A model generated the notes under the pieces. The model was given only the letters and a program-made list of their open reading frames with translations, did not search any database and was not told the DNA's origin. From NCBI GenBank assembly GCA_004802725.1, contig SGPM01000001.1, positions 248,001 through 312,000 of the forward strand: 64,000 nucleotides of DNA, in the 5' to 3' direction. The number at the start of each line of letters is the position of its first letter. The stretch's first letter is position 1. This DNA comes from Antrodiella citrinella. Its lineage: Eukaryota > Basidiomycota > Agaricomycetes > Polyporales > Steccherinaceae. The position numbers and the translations under genes are program-made. This document shows, one piece after another, positions 1 through 11,791 of the stretch.

Positions 1-3000
1 GTCAAAGCCGTATGCCCCTTGAAATCGATGTTGAGTCGCATGAAATTCTCAATCGTCATCGACTCACGGCGCGCAACATACACCACAAGCTGTGCATCCC
101 CGCCGCTCCTCAGCCACCTGAACCGCTTGTGATCAGCGTTCGGGAATTGTGGGATGACGAACGTCGGCGACGTATCTCCAGAGGGCTCCCTCCATCACCT
201 GATATTCCGAAGGACCTTAGTGAACGATCAAGGAGCGCAGGCGGAGAGTGGGTGGCAGAAGCGCGCTGGTGGGAAGAGATACAAAGGCGGGTTGTGAAGG
301 AAAGAGACATTCCTTCGGAACCTCACGAAGAAGAAGAATGGGCTAGATGGGTTATGACCACTTTTGAGAGCGTGGAAGCACTATGGAACTCTCGATATCG
401 TACTTGGAAACCTGCAAAGCGAGAAAATCTCCTGGATGACGTCCCTCAGCTCAATCCATATGCACTTGCTTCTCAAGGAGGTGACGAAGCGGCGTTACCG
501 GAATCAGGGTCGGGCTATGAGTTGGATGTCGACGAGAGCTTACTTGCTAGTCAGGAGCTCACCGTTCTCATTGAGCAGGAAGAGATCGAAGCTCTTCGGC
601 AACAGCAAGAGCGCGAAGAGGACATCGACACCCTTCAACAGGAAGATGCAGCAGAGGACTTACCACCAGAAGATGTGGATATCAGTCCAGAGAAAGCTGT
701 GAATGGGTACGTATTTTATGCAACCTTTTTATTCATTCATCTTGTTTTCATGCTCAAGTTCACTCTCTAGCTCACAGATTCCGAGTGAAGAGGATATTTC
801 AGGGCTGGATTTCTTTCAGGAAGTTGAGGGCGAATCAAAGGAACAAAACCCAAGTGCAGGACAATCACACATAGAGTAAGTGCTTCAGAGTCCTCGTCTC
901 GACATGTGTCTGATGCTGATAGCGCTATCAGAGAAAATGATAACCCGTCCCTACCACACCCTGTGGTGGATTACTCTTCTGATAACCCATTCTTGGTTCC
1001 GGAGAAGTAAGTGATTTCTTCGCTTCCAATACATATCAGCTCATGGCCATTTTCGTGCATTTGCGCGGACAGTCCTCCAAAGTCGCAGGTACAAACGCCG
1101 GCTCGGGCTTCCGTCTTTTGGTGAGTGCCATGTATTCGGCAGGATCTTAAAACTTGTTAATATGGCAGCAGGAAAGAATTTGAAGACCCGCCGGATGAAT
1201 TCGACGATGCCAATAACCCCACCGACGTTCATTCTTCTACAAATCCAATCGCGGAGCGGGACACCGAAGACGAGGAACGGCCTCACAAGCGTATCAAGCT
1301 TGCAGCTGACCACATTCCCAGTCCGTCGTTGTCTACCGCTCTGTGGTTACGTAGTAGCGCGAGTCGGCAAGGCGGGTTTTCGTCTTCTTTCTCTTCCGGA
1401 TATAAGGCCTCAACCAACAGCTATCAATACAAACATGCTGCTCCCTCGATCAGCGACCTCCTTTCTACGATGGACGTGCACCATATACCCCACAAAGTTT
1501 ATCAAGACCCATACTATTCGGTGGAAAGTGACGCCTCAGATCATCCTTGGGAGTTTGCTGGTCTTTCGTACCATATCAAAGGCGGGACCGGTGTGAGCAT
1601 GCTTGATGAATGGGTCACATCAGACAGCGCGGAAAGCCTTTCTCTGCAGAATGAGACAGGGCGTCATATCCGTCTATGGGGTTGGGAATATGCCAGTGTC
1701 CCACCGAGCATCAAGGAGGTGCGGAATTGGTGGAAGAAGAATGCTTCCAGCTTACAGGATGCTAATGAGAAAGCGAACAAACCGTCACAGGCGAGTTATT
1801 CGTTATTTAATTCGCAGTAAGACCTGACATATCGTCAAGATTGGAGGACCAACCCAAAAATATCCATATGGCTTCAATACCACTCAGATTGCGCCCACGA
1901 CTACGCTGTTCCGCGAGAGAGGCAATATGGAAGTCCTTGCTCTAGAAGTTTTCGGTAGGTAGATTTTTTAACCAGACGGGATATGCACATGCTGACTACA
2001 GCCTTTCTGACCAGCACCGTCCCACAATGGCAAGCAAGCAGATCCTGAAAAAGATGCGGTCGTTGCTGTTTTTTGGTGCCAGTACGATCCAAACACTCGG
2101 CTTCATGATAGTCAAGATCACCTTCGACGGACGTCGGGCATCATCGTAGTGGACAGTCCAAATCTTTCGAGCCGCAGATTGCGCGATTGGAAAATCAATC
2201 TCGTGGACAGTGAACTGGATCTGCTGAACGAGGTTATTGATCTTGTACAAGAGCTTGATCCTGACATTGTCGTAGGGTGGGAAGTTCAGAACGCTTCTTG
2301 GGGATATTTAGATGTGCGTGGTCGAATATATGGTACGTGGAGCTCTTCGCTCGTATCGTGCTACTCATGCATATATTCTTGTAATGCAGGTCTTGACATC
2401 GGAGAACAGATCTCTCGTGCCCCGGGACGGGTAGACCTCGGTCAGAACCAGTGGGGAGAAAGAACATCGTCTACGTTTAGGGTCATTGGGCGTCATGTTC
2501 TGAATGTCTGGCGGATCATCCGCGCAGAACAAGACCTTACAAGCCACACATTCGAGCATGCTGTCTTCCAGCTATTGCATCGACGGTTTGCTTTTATATT
2601 TACGTTTGTATTGATTCATTCGAGCTGACATTCGCTGGTGTTTTGTAGGACTCCCCGATACACTCACTCGACTTTGACGACCTGGTTCCAAAGTCAATCC
2701 CCAGAACACGCTTCCCGTGTTCTGAGGTACTTTTCCGATCGCACAGCTATGGTGGTCGAGTTGGTGGACGCGGCTGAGATCGTCACCAAAAATGCGTATG
2801 CATTTCGATCCCTGTTATCAGAAAGTATTCCTGACCCGAGATCTAGGGAGTTTGCTCGTGTATTCGGCGTCGATTTCTTCTCTGTATTGAGTCGTGGGTC
2901 ACAATTCAAAGTCGAATCATTCATGTTTCGTATAGCGAAGCCAGAGAGCTTTGTACTTCTATCACCAAGCAGACAGGACGTGAGCATCATATATGATCTG

Positions 3001-5323
3001 CATGTCTTCGTTTGATAACACTTACCTTGTCATTATGCGTGTAGGTAGGGAAACAGAACGCCGCAGAATGTATGCCTCTCATCATGGAACCACTGTCGGC
3101 CTTCTACAACAGCCCATTGGTTGTCTTGGATTTTCAATCACTCTATCCTTCGGTCATGATCGCATATAATTATTGCTATTCTACTTGCCTCGGGCGCGTC
3201 ACGGACTTCAAAGGTCAGAATAAATTGGGTGTCAGCGAGCTACATCAACCAGCTGGCCTACTGGAGACTTTACACGATCACGTCAATGGTATGTACATCT
3301 CCCCGATATTGAAGACAAGCGTGTTGTTGACTTTAATCAGTTGCACCGAATGGTATGATTTATGTCAAGCCTGAAGTCAGGAAAGGCCTCCTGGGGCGCA
3401 TGCTCACAGAGCTTCTGGATACCCGAGTCATGGTCAAGCAAGCGATGAAATCTGTTGGAGATGACAAGGTAATGTTAGGTTGCGACGAGTCGTGAGTCGC
3501 GCGCTGACAGTTCATCAGGCTCTCCGGAGAGTTCTCGATGCCCGACAGCTAGGTCTGAAGTTCATCGCCAATGTCACCTATGGCTATACCAGCGCCACGT
3601 ACTCTGGACGCATGCCCGCCGTGGAGATTGCCGATTCTATCGTGCAAAGTGGGCGAGAAACGTTGGAGAAGGTGAGGCGGTGTACATATATTCTCGTGAG
3701 CTTGGCTCATCGTGATACTTGGCGTAGGCGATACAGTTGATCGATGGCAACGAGAAGTGGGGAGCGAAAGTGGTGTATGGAGATACCGACTCACTCTTCA
3801 TCTATCTTCGAGGGAAGACCAAACAACAGGCGTTCCGCATTGGTCATGATATTGCAGATACTGTCACTGCAATGAATCCTGCGCCTATCAAACTCAAGTT
3901 TGAGAAGGTATGTAGTCTTTTCTCCGAAATTGCGATCGTGGGTTCTGACTGCTCATGATAGGTGTATCTACCATGCGTCTTGATGGCGAAGAAACGTTAC
4001 GTCGGATTTAAATATGAGAACCCCGACGACCAAGAAGCTGTCTTCGATGCCAAAGGAATCGAAACTGTTCGTCGGGATGGAGTCCCGGCTCAGCGCAAGA
4101 TGGTCGAAACCTGCTTGAAGTCAGTAACACGCTTCACCAAGTTATTGATGAGGATCTAACAGTGTACTCTCCAAGAATACTATTTCGGACACAAGACCTC
4201 AGCAAAGTCAAGGAGTACTGCTATGAGTCATGGACTCAAATACTTGAGAACAAGGCATCTGTGCAAGATTTCATATTTGCCAAAGAAGTTAAGATGGGGA
4301 CTTACAGGTATGTCGCATGAGGCATTGTACCACATAGATCCTGATATCGCTGCAGCGATAAGGGTCCGCCTCCGCCTGGTGTGGTCGTCGCAGCGCGACG
4401 TGTAGTTGAAGATCCAAACGATGAGCCTCAGTATGGCGAACGTGTACCCTACGTGATTGTCCGTGGACAGCCTCTCGCAAAGCTTGTTGATCGTGCTGTA
4501 GCTCCAGAGGTTGTGCTGAATGACAGGTTCGTGTGTTCATATTCGACCCCTTGTCCATATATTCTCATACCGTTGCAGACAAAAACAGATCGATGCCGCA
4601 TACTATATCAGTCGTGTACTTATCCCGCCTCTGGACCGCATTTTCAACTTGATGGGAGCGGACGTGCGAGGCTGGTACGACGAGATGCCGAAATCATCGC
4701 GCATGGACGAGACAGATGCAGTTCTCCTTTCCCCTCGCAAAGAAGCAATGCTGTACAATCGGCTGAAGATCGACGAGCATTTTTTCAACTCGCAATGTCT
4801 GGTATGCAAAAGACCCACAGAATACGGTGAGTGTAAATGATAATTGCTCGGACGTATTTTCGGTATTCACCATTTCACAGGATTGTGCAAGAGGTGTCGC
4901 CGGCTTCCTCAAACGACGATCTCCAGCCTTTCATCCCGGATCCACCGTACGGAAAGTCGCCTCAAGAATGTCCACGCCGTATGCTCGTCTTGCGCAGGAA
5001 CAACGCCCTCTGAACCTATACAATGCGAGTCGCTAGACTGTCAATGGTTGTATACGAGAAAGAAGCTTGAGAACAAGGCCGAGGGATTAGATAGCATCCA
5101 TGATTATATTGCAGAAGTTGAAGCAGGGTCCGACAGACAGGAAGAGATGTCCAGCGAACTCGAGGAAGTGAGTAGCTTTGTCATTGACAAGTCTATTCCA
5201 TGGTATGTATTGATTCTGGTATAGAATCCTCGTCAAGATTACTCGGACGATGGTTCTGTGTTCATGTCTCCTACACCTGACTTGGAGGACGTCTCAGAGG
5301 ACAGAGAGTTGTATGCGGATTAG
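1..5323 (+). CDS. REV3: DNA polymerase zeta catalytic subunit (3' part)
   Basis: This is the catalytic subunit of translesion polymerase zeta, a family B DNA polymerase that extends from mismatched or damaged primer ends in the nucleus. The gene is already open at base 1, so the N-terminus lies outside the window. The first visible residues (MPLEIDVESHEILNRHRL, from 12) match the region ahead of the polymerase domain. The polymerase motifs appear in order over many short introns: motif A DFQSLYPS (about 3135), motif B with KFIANVTYGYTSATYSGR (about 3560) and motif C YGDTDSLF (about 3776). The C-terminus keeps two cysteine modules, CLVCKRP...CKRCRR and CSSC...CESLDC (4795-5040). In B-family polymerases these bind zinc and a 4Fe-4S cluster and contact accessory subunits. 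The stop TAG is at 5321-5323, inside the 3' end of the convergent transaldolase-like gene. Confidence 0.93.
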
Positions 5324-6652
5324 CTCCTTTGTCTGTTCCTCTGCGTCGTTGAATATTTTCAATGCATCCGCCATTTTGCGAGCAGATTCGGCGTCTGCAG
5401 CAAACGCGTCCTTGAGGGCTTTGGCATCGTCGACGAGATAATCGATGTCTATGAGGAACGACGCTGACGATGAGTCTTGTATTACGAATGTCGACTCGAA
5501 ATGCTGCGTACCTAGGCCGGTGGGAGGGCTGAATGCAGGAGCCTTCACTGAGTCCAATTGGGTAGTATTGTCAACCGCTAGCAGGTCAAGAATTTTGGCG
5601 GATATGGTGAGATGGTCAGGATACAAGGCTGCTAGTGCAAGAATCTGCGTCATCGTGCATGAGCGCTATGCACGGGTAGCGTATAAGGATCGTGAATTTA
5701 TGTACCTCGTCTGGAGTGACAATGCTGCAAGAGAAGATAGTCAGTAGTGAACGATGAACGATGGTGTGTACCAGTGTGAACGAACCTCGCTGGCATCACA
5801 AGAGTCGCGATACCAAGTGTCTTGTAAGCCTTCAAGATTGTCCCAATCACGGCAATCATTGGATGTTGTCCCACTGTGTTCTCGTACTTCTTCCATGTTG
5901 CTGCATCAACATGTACACGAAGCTCTGAATAGACGATCAGCGGTTCGTGCCGCTGTGGATGGCTCCGATGTAATATGAATTACCATTGAAATACGGCGCG
6001 ACATATAGGCATCCTGCTTGGGAAGCGGCCAAAGCCTGAGGAAGATTGAACAAGCAAGTTCCAAGGGTATTGATGCCCTGCTTTTGCAAGTCGCGGCACG
6101 CAAGGACAGATTCGGGAGTAACGGGTATCTTGATGCACACTTTTGACCTGCATACATAATCAACATAGAGGCACATGAAGAGATGTCCCAATCAACGCAC
6201 CTGGGTATGCCGTTTGCCTCGAACTCTTCCACCAATCTGAGAGCATGAGCGATAGTCTTCTTGGTGTCATAAGCGGCTGAAGGCGATGTCTGTGCATGCA
6301 CTCGTTTCTCGATATAAGGAAGAACCTCCTTGGCAAAAAGCACTGTCTGAAAAAAAAAATTGAGCCACGGCAGTTGAAGGCAAGGACAACAAGATCTGAC
6401 CAGAATATCGAGCGCCGTTGTAACCTGTTCCTCTAGGCTACCGCTTGGGATGCTTTCTTTTACTTTCAAACATGCAGCGGTCAGAACACGAGCGCGATCC
6501 GGCCTAGAAGCTTCAGCTAGCGCGATCCCTTGGTTTGAAGTCATATCGCAAAAGCGTGCGTCCTTGCTGTGGTTCGCAGCGACAGCAGGATCCATGGAAT
6601 CCACGTCCACTACGAGTCTCTCCCGAAGTTGGGTCAATAGCGTTACGGACAT
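5294..6652 (-). CDS. Transaldolase-like class I aldolase
   Basis: A transaldolase-family TIM-barrel enzyme, expected to move a three-carbon dihydroxyacetone unit between sugar phosphates in the non-oxidative pentose phosphate pathway. The start at 6652 (MSVTLLTQLRERLVV) is followed by the MTSNQG segment. The strand carrying the Schiff-base lysine reads KVCIKIPVTPESVLACRDL (about 6070-6150), followed by GINTLGTCLFNLPQALAA and YVAPYFN, the order typical of transaldolases. The gene has several short introns. The last exon (5294-5653) encodes a helical C-terminal tail ending in IRIQLSVL. The stop at 5294-5296 lies beyond the REV3 stop on the other strand, so the two coding regions overlap tail to tail by 30 bp. 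It could be a side branch of the family rather than the main housekeeping enzyme; sequence alone does not separate these. Confidence 0.85.
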
Positions 6653-7040
6653 GGTCTAAGAGGGTGAATATTGGAGCGAAGGACAGCTGAAGTCTGAGGG
6701 CATTCATAGGCATTCGGAGGGGCCTTTTGTAGCGCTTCAGGAGCTCACGTGTATGTATGTCACAGAAGTGTAGAAGTGCTCTGGATCCGGAACAACCCAC
6801 AATGTTCACATGAACTTGTCATGGGTTTTCATTTCGCTAGAATGGCTGGAATAACGGTCAGATTCGCAAGAGCAAGCCAATTGAGATACGTATACTGTAC
6901 GTACATTTCGGTCTCAATGTCAGGAAGTTGTGCATGCAATTCCTGCAATATCAAGGGTTCAAATCACAAGCATTAATTTATAGCCCTAAACCGATACTTC
7001 TTCGACATGAAAAAACACGCAGGGTATTACACGTCACTGT
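6653..7040. other. Intergenic gap, transaldolase promoter side
   Basis: 388 bases between the start of the transaldolase-like gene and the 3' end of the AGTRAP-like gene, both on the minus strand. It should hold the promoter of the former and the 3' UTR of the latter. I see no further gene, repeat or RNA here. Confidence 0.5.
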
Positions 7041-7798
7041 TTACACCGATTGATATGCGCCAGGAGCGGTAGGTTGAGACGTAGGAGCGGTAGGAGGAGC
7101 GTGAGGCCGTGGTGACGATGCGAGTGTAGGCTCATCTACGGTCTGGTAGCCCTCACGGTCACCACCTGAAGTGAAACCGCCTGGCATGGACCACACTGAA
7201 CGCGTGGAAGAGGTCAGGACTCAAACTAGCATACAAGATCGGAGCATGGCGTACCAGTTGCACCAGCCAAATCGTTGCCCCGGAATCCAAGACCATTGAA
7301 CTGTGCACCTCTCTGACGGAGCGCAGCAAGGCACGCCAAAGCGGTTGGGAGCTATCAGAGAGGTCAACGAGGACGTCGTACAACGTGCATGTCTATACAT
7401 ACCTTGATGATTAGGATGGCAATAGTGACCGCGCGAATAAACCAATTCTGTGGGTTGGTAGACATCCAAATGATGTCAAACAATACGGAGATCGCGACGA
7501 AGCCGCTGAACTACACGGTCGAACCCTAGCATCAGAGCGTGCTGCTGGAAGTCAATTGACACTACTCACCAGCTTCAAGGACTCCGTATTCTCCTGGCTC
7601 TCTTGTGCATACACACCGAATAGAAAGAGGGGGAAGTTATACAGCGGAGCATTGAAAGGCGTAATGGCAAAGGAGAGGACCTGAACAAAGACGGATTTCC
7701 GTTAGCACTAGCTGTGACATTTGCTAGGTTGTATTAGACTTACGGTCTCTGTGAAGACCAGTTTGAGAGGATCGAGAGCTTGGATGAAATCGCCCATG
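7041..7798 (-). CDS. Small AGTRAP-like multi-pass membrane protein
   Basis: Five or so short exons encode a protein of roughly 180 residues. It begins MGDFIQALDPLKLVFTET (start codon 7796-7798) and ends in a Pro/Thr/Ala-rich tail with stop TAA at 7041-7043. Hydrophobic stretches follow one another: VLSFAITPFNAPLYNFPLFLF, then SGFVAISVLFDIIWM, then FIRAVTIAILI and a segment with ALACLAALRQRG. The order QESLKL - FDIIWM - C-terminal basic LRQRG resembles the angiotensin II receptor-associated protein (AGTRAP) family, small endomembrane proteins of poorly known function in fungi. After the membrane part come VWSMPGGFTS and a GYQTVDEP motif. The membrane topology is visible; the family assignment is inference. 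It is divergent from DPH7, with about 170 bp between start codons. Confidence 0.62.
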
Positions 7799-7968
7799 TT
7801 CGTTGTCTAAAAGCCTCCTGCAGTTGGTCGAGTGTGAAGCAGAGGAGGAGGAGGAAGTTTGGAGGAGGAAGCGGTCAATGTCCGGTCAACACTGCGGGGC
7901 CTGCGGAAGTTGCCGACAAGTGATCGTAGTGGTTCTGGGCGGCCCATTCCTTGCAGGGGTCAGCGACG

Positions 7969-9466
7969 ATGGCCACAATCCAAGAAACCGGCTTTGACAC
8001 AATTTGGCCTGCAGATACTGTCGAGTTTTGCCCACACGAAGATGCTAGCAACATATTTGTTTGCGGTACATATCACATAGTAAAGACCGCCGCCACTGCA
8101 GAATCGCAAGAGGCGGTGAACGAAGTCGAGCCTGAAAGGCCCAAACCTCAGAAGCGGTATGGCAAAGTCCTCCTCTTCGAGGCTACAGATGATGTTCCGG
8201 AAGTCGGGTTGTATGTATATTCACTTTCCTCTGAATATCTGAAAATAGTCTCAGTGTCTCGCCACAGACAACAAATTCAGACAGTCGATTATGGTCCCGC
8301 TGTGCCCGATTTGAAATGGTGCGACAAAATGGTCCATCATCGCAAGCCACGCAGATAATTGATTCAATTGCAGGTGTCACAGACAGTCCAATGTTGCGCC
8401 TTTTCTGGCTGCTGCAGACTCAGAAGGCGGAATCCAGCTTTTTGAGTATCAAGTAGCGCAGGCATGTGTCCAATTTTTTGTACCGCGAATCCTTCCTCGT
8501 TAACATGAGCGTACTGTACCACAGAAACAATTGATACCGAAACAAACTATCGCATGCGCCGATCCTCATGTGCTATGTCTTTCCATCGACTGGTCTAACA
8601 TACGGACACCAACGACGTAAACAAATCTCGACCCCGTTTGCAAACATTTTGCTAAGAGATAACCAGTGGCCTCGGATCATTGGCGGTCTCCATGTCAGAT
8701 GGAAACATTTCAGTACTACATCCTAACAGTTCTGAACTGGCTGTTTCTCGGACATGGGCAGCTCACGATTTCGAACCGTGGGTCGCAGCTTGGAACTACT
8801 GGGACACCAACGTGGTGTACACAGGTATGTATCTCATATACGGATCACGCCTGTACAAAATACTCACTAGAGAGCTGACAGGCGGTGACGATTATAAAAT
8901 GAAAGCATGGGATGTCCGGGAGGATTGTACACAACCAATCTTCTCAAATAAGAGGTATATCACTGCATCATTTTCCCTTTGCGCCGTCATCTTACAGTGT
9001 TAAAGATTCGGCGGAGGTGTAACCTCGATACAGAGCCATTCGTACGTGGAACATCTTCTGGCGGTTGGAAGGTGAGACTCGCAATACATTTGGTTGAGCC
9101 GGAGAACCGACATGATTTTCCAGCTACGATGAGTCCGTCCGGCTCTTCGACGTCCGAAAACCTCTCCAGCCTCTCGTACAAGCTGACGTAGGAGGCGGGG
9201 TATGGCGAGTCAAATGGCACCCTTCGCCGGAACGAAAACAGGACCTCCTGGTGGCCTGTATGCTCGACGGTGCGAAAGTTGTCCGTTTCAACGACGAAAT
9301 CATCGGCTCTTCCGGATCAGAGCCCTGGGAGATCACGCAGCGGTTTGACAAGCATAAGTCGATGACCTACGGTGCAGATTGGTCTACAAAGCCTTCTGCT
9401 GCTGGAGAAACGATGATAGCTAGTTGTTCCTTCTACGACCATGTCATACATATGTGGAGAGGATGA
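7969..9466 (+). CDS. DPH7: Diphthine methyl esterase, WD40 protein (DPH7)
   Basis: A WD-repeat enzyme of diphthamide biosynthesis. In yeast and human, DPH7 (RRT2/WDR85) removes the methyl ester from the diphthine intermediate on elongation factor 2 so that the last amidation can proceed. The start chosen is ATG 7969 (MATIQETGFDTIWPAD); an in-frame ATG at 7951 would add six residues. Exons then give a beta-propeller with family landmarks: VEFCPHEDASNIFVCGTY near the N-terminus, GGDDYKMKAWDVR (about 8881), a repeat with YDESVRLFDVRKP (about 9123), VWRVKWHPSP, and a C-terminal MTYGADW...SCSFYDHVIHMWRG before the stop at 9464-9466. The length, about 370 residues after splicing, fits the family. 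The gene is convergent with the TMEM135-like gene. Confidence 0.86.
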
Positions 9467-9672
9467 TGCGGGCGCAAGGTAGGAAAACAAAACAAAAAGA
9501 AGGTAGATGGGTATCAAGAAGTATTCACATCAATCAGAGCTATGAGGTATCTTTTAGATTAGACGGCTCTTGTTTCATACTCGTATCCAAATGTTGTTTT
9601 GGTCTTCGTTTCCAAATGTGAGGTCCCTTCATGATGAAGTTGAGAGTCCATCGAGACATTCCACGTAAGGAA

Positions 9673-11516
9673 TCAGTCCCATGAGTCGAAGCTGTGAGGA
9701 GCGTTGCCAACGATAGGACAAAGATGATTCTGAAAGTCAACTTCAGTGAGCACTCTAACATGTACCGCAGAATGATCTACGGACCGTTCGATAAGCTTCA
9801 CGCTCTTACCACCACCTCTAATCCAGCTCTCGGACACACATGCTCTGAGTGCCCGCGGAAGCACATATAATGCCATCTCCCCTCTGCGCCTCCCTTGCTC
9901 GATCCATATACTCGCACCGCAAACTAGACTGCCGACAAACGGGCATCCGAGAGGACCGTCCCAGAAGTCATGAGAAATATTGTTAAAGAAGCGGGCAAAA
10001 CCCAGCGTGCGAGTGAAGCATACGGAGAACCAAATGGAGGAAACGAATGTGGATAGGAACGCCGAGCTTCGAAGGACGGAGAGTAGCGTCGAGAACAGTT
10101 CAGAGACGTGAAGGAGCTTGTGTGGGTTCGTCAGAAGGATAGGAAGCGTATGCACCTATTCAAACAATTTGAGGATCTGATTTCCATTGATAGGACAAAC
10201 GTACGACATACCGGGAAGTATATCGCAAAGGCTTCCGCGAACGCATACAACCCACGAATGCCTACGTTGGCAAAGCAGCTCCCTCCTGTCACGCTACCGT
10301 GCACGAGCTCGCAGGGTATGCCACCCAATCCTTCTCTCCCCGCAACTCCGAGTGTCTTCCACGCTGCTGTAGCGTTTAGACCACCACGCGCAGGAAGACG
10401 GGTAAGGTCTCCCCAAGCAGCTGGGTATCCCAGGTCTGCAGCAAAAGAAGACACCAAATCGACGGGATGGACGCGACCTTTGGTGTACGACATATTACCG
10501 GAACGGACTGCACGCAGAGCGTCAAGAATGCGTGGATCTATGTTGGCCAGAGACATAATCCTATGGACGGTATGAGACCACTTAGACTGTAACTGAGCGA
10601 GGACTCTCACCATTTGTTGTATGATCGAGGAAGCCTAGCAGATTGTAGCACGTAAACCTTTTTGTCTGTTTAGCAAATTATGAATACGGTACCTTTCTGG
10701 TTCGTAGAAGAAGCACCACATGATCCTATGTCGCGTTGCACGTTCTGAAGTTCAGGGTTTCACGATAATCCTAAGACGGCTAGTGACCCACCTAGCGCTG
10801 CTGGCCCAAAAAACGAATGCATCCAATCTTGACGTCCAAAGCCTTCTCTTCTTTACCCCCTCATCGTGGTCCTTTTTTTCTTCCCCGAGAGAAGTACTCG
10901 TACCGGTCGCGCTGAGTATCGGCAAGACGGTGGCATGCACGATAGCATCCATTGCCCTCACGAAGAGAAGTAGCGTCAAATCCAAAGTTGGCGACACCCT
11001 TCCATCGTGAACGAGGGAGTCTTGCATTGGTACTGTCAACGGCAGTGCAGCTACGACATGATGAGGACGACCCCGGCGTCTCTGCTGAAGCAGCATTATG
11101 GCAAGAGTAGCAGATAGCGCATTTGCGACGAAGGCCTTGCCCGCGTCGGGTAGGGAGGCAGTGTATGCAAGGATTCGACGAAGCTGAACGCGAACATACT
11201 TGGATGTAGAGCTGGCATTCCCAGAAGTTTCGTCCTGTGAAGTGCCATAGGTCTCTTCTAGCCAAGTCCACACCCGCTGCACTGCGAAGCCGCCACCGAC
11301 ACCAACTGTCATAGCAAACGCAAAACCATTCCAACCCAGCTCCTTTCGTAGAACCGCTACCAATATCTTGAACCCTCCACGACGCGCTTTCGCTGAGGTT
11401 ACCAGAGGAACGAGTGACGGCGCCAGAGAGAGCGATAGTGATAGCGCATAGGTACGAGCTGCGATCTGGAGCGGGTGATTACGCTCTGTGAGCATGGGTG
11501 AAGGGGGTATCTCCAT
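9673..11516 (-). CDS. TMEM135-like multi-pass membrane protein
   Basis: A multi-pass membrane protein resembling animal TMEM135, a peroxisome- and mitochondrion-associated protein linked to lipid handling and organelle dynamics. The start at 11516 reads MEIPPSPMLTERNHPLQIA, followed by RTYALSLSLSLAPSLVPL, the conserved beginning of the fungal proteins. The first exon ends in codon AG|G with a 66-nt intron (10726-10791), after which IMWCFFYEPERLP continues. The next long exon carries the cysteine-containing signature GGIPCELVHGSVTGGSCFAN (about 10265-10330). The last exon has more hydrophobic segments (LRSSAFLSTFVSSIWFSVCF) and GPLGCPFVGSLVCGASIWIE, ending at 9673. A 36-nt in-frame GT-AG stretch near 9730 could be a tiny intron or coding sequence. 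The role in this fungus is inferred from family only. Confidence 0.75.
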
Positions 11517-11791
11517 CGCGACGATGAAGCCACAGCCAACGACGGTGGGGGTCTCCAGAAGAGACAGGGATCGTCATAAGCAACTCGGAACAGTGCATTC
11601 ATTTTCTGCCATTTCACATCGCAGTCACTGTCAAGCGCTCACCAAAATAATCACATGCAAGCTGAGTGTCTACCCCGATCAGGAAGGTGTCGTGGTTCAA
11701 GAGCATGCTGACTCGCTGCAACACGGGATAACTACTGAAAATACGGTACATAAGCAAATGATCTAAGTCCATAAGTCCATAACCACCCTTG

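Noticed and set aside
6950..6972. GGTTCAAATC, resembling a tRNA T-loop
   Set aside because: No matching T-stem, anticodon arm or acceptor stem could be paired around it.
10108..10575. 155-codon plus-strand open frame within the TMEM135-like gene
   Set aside because: Antisense to exons with a clear family signature on the minus strand.
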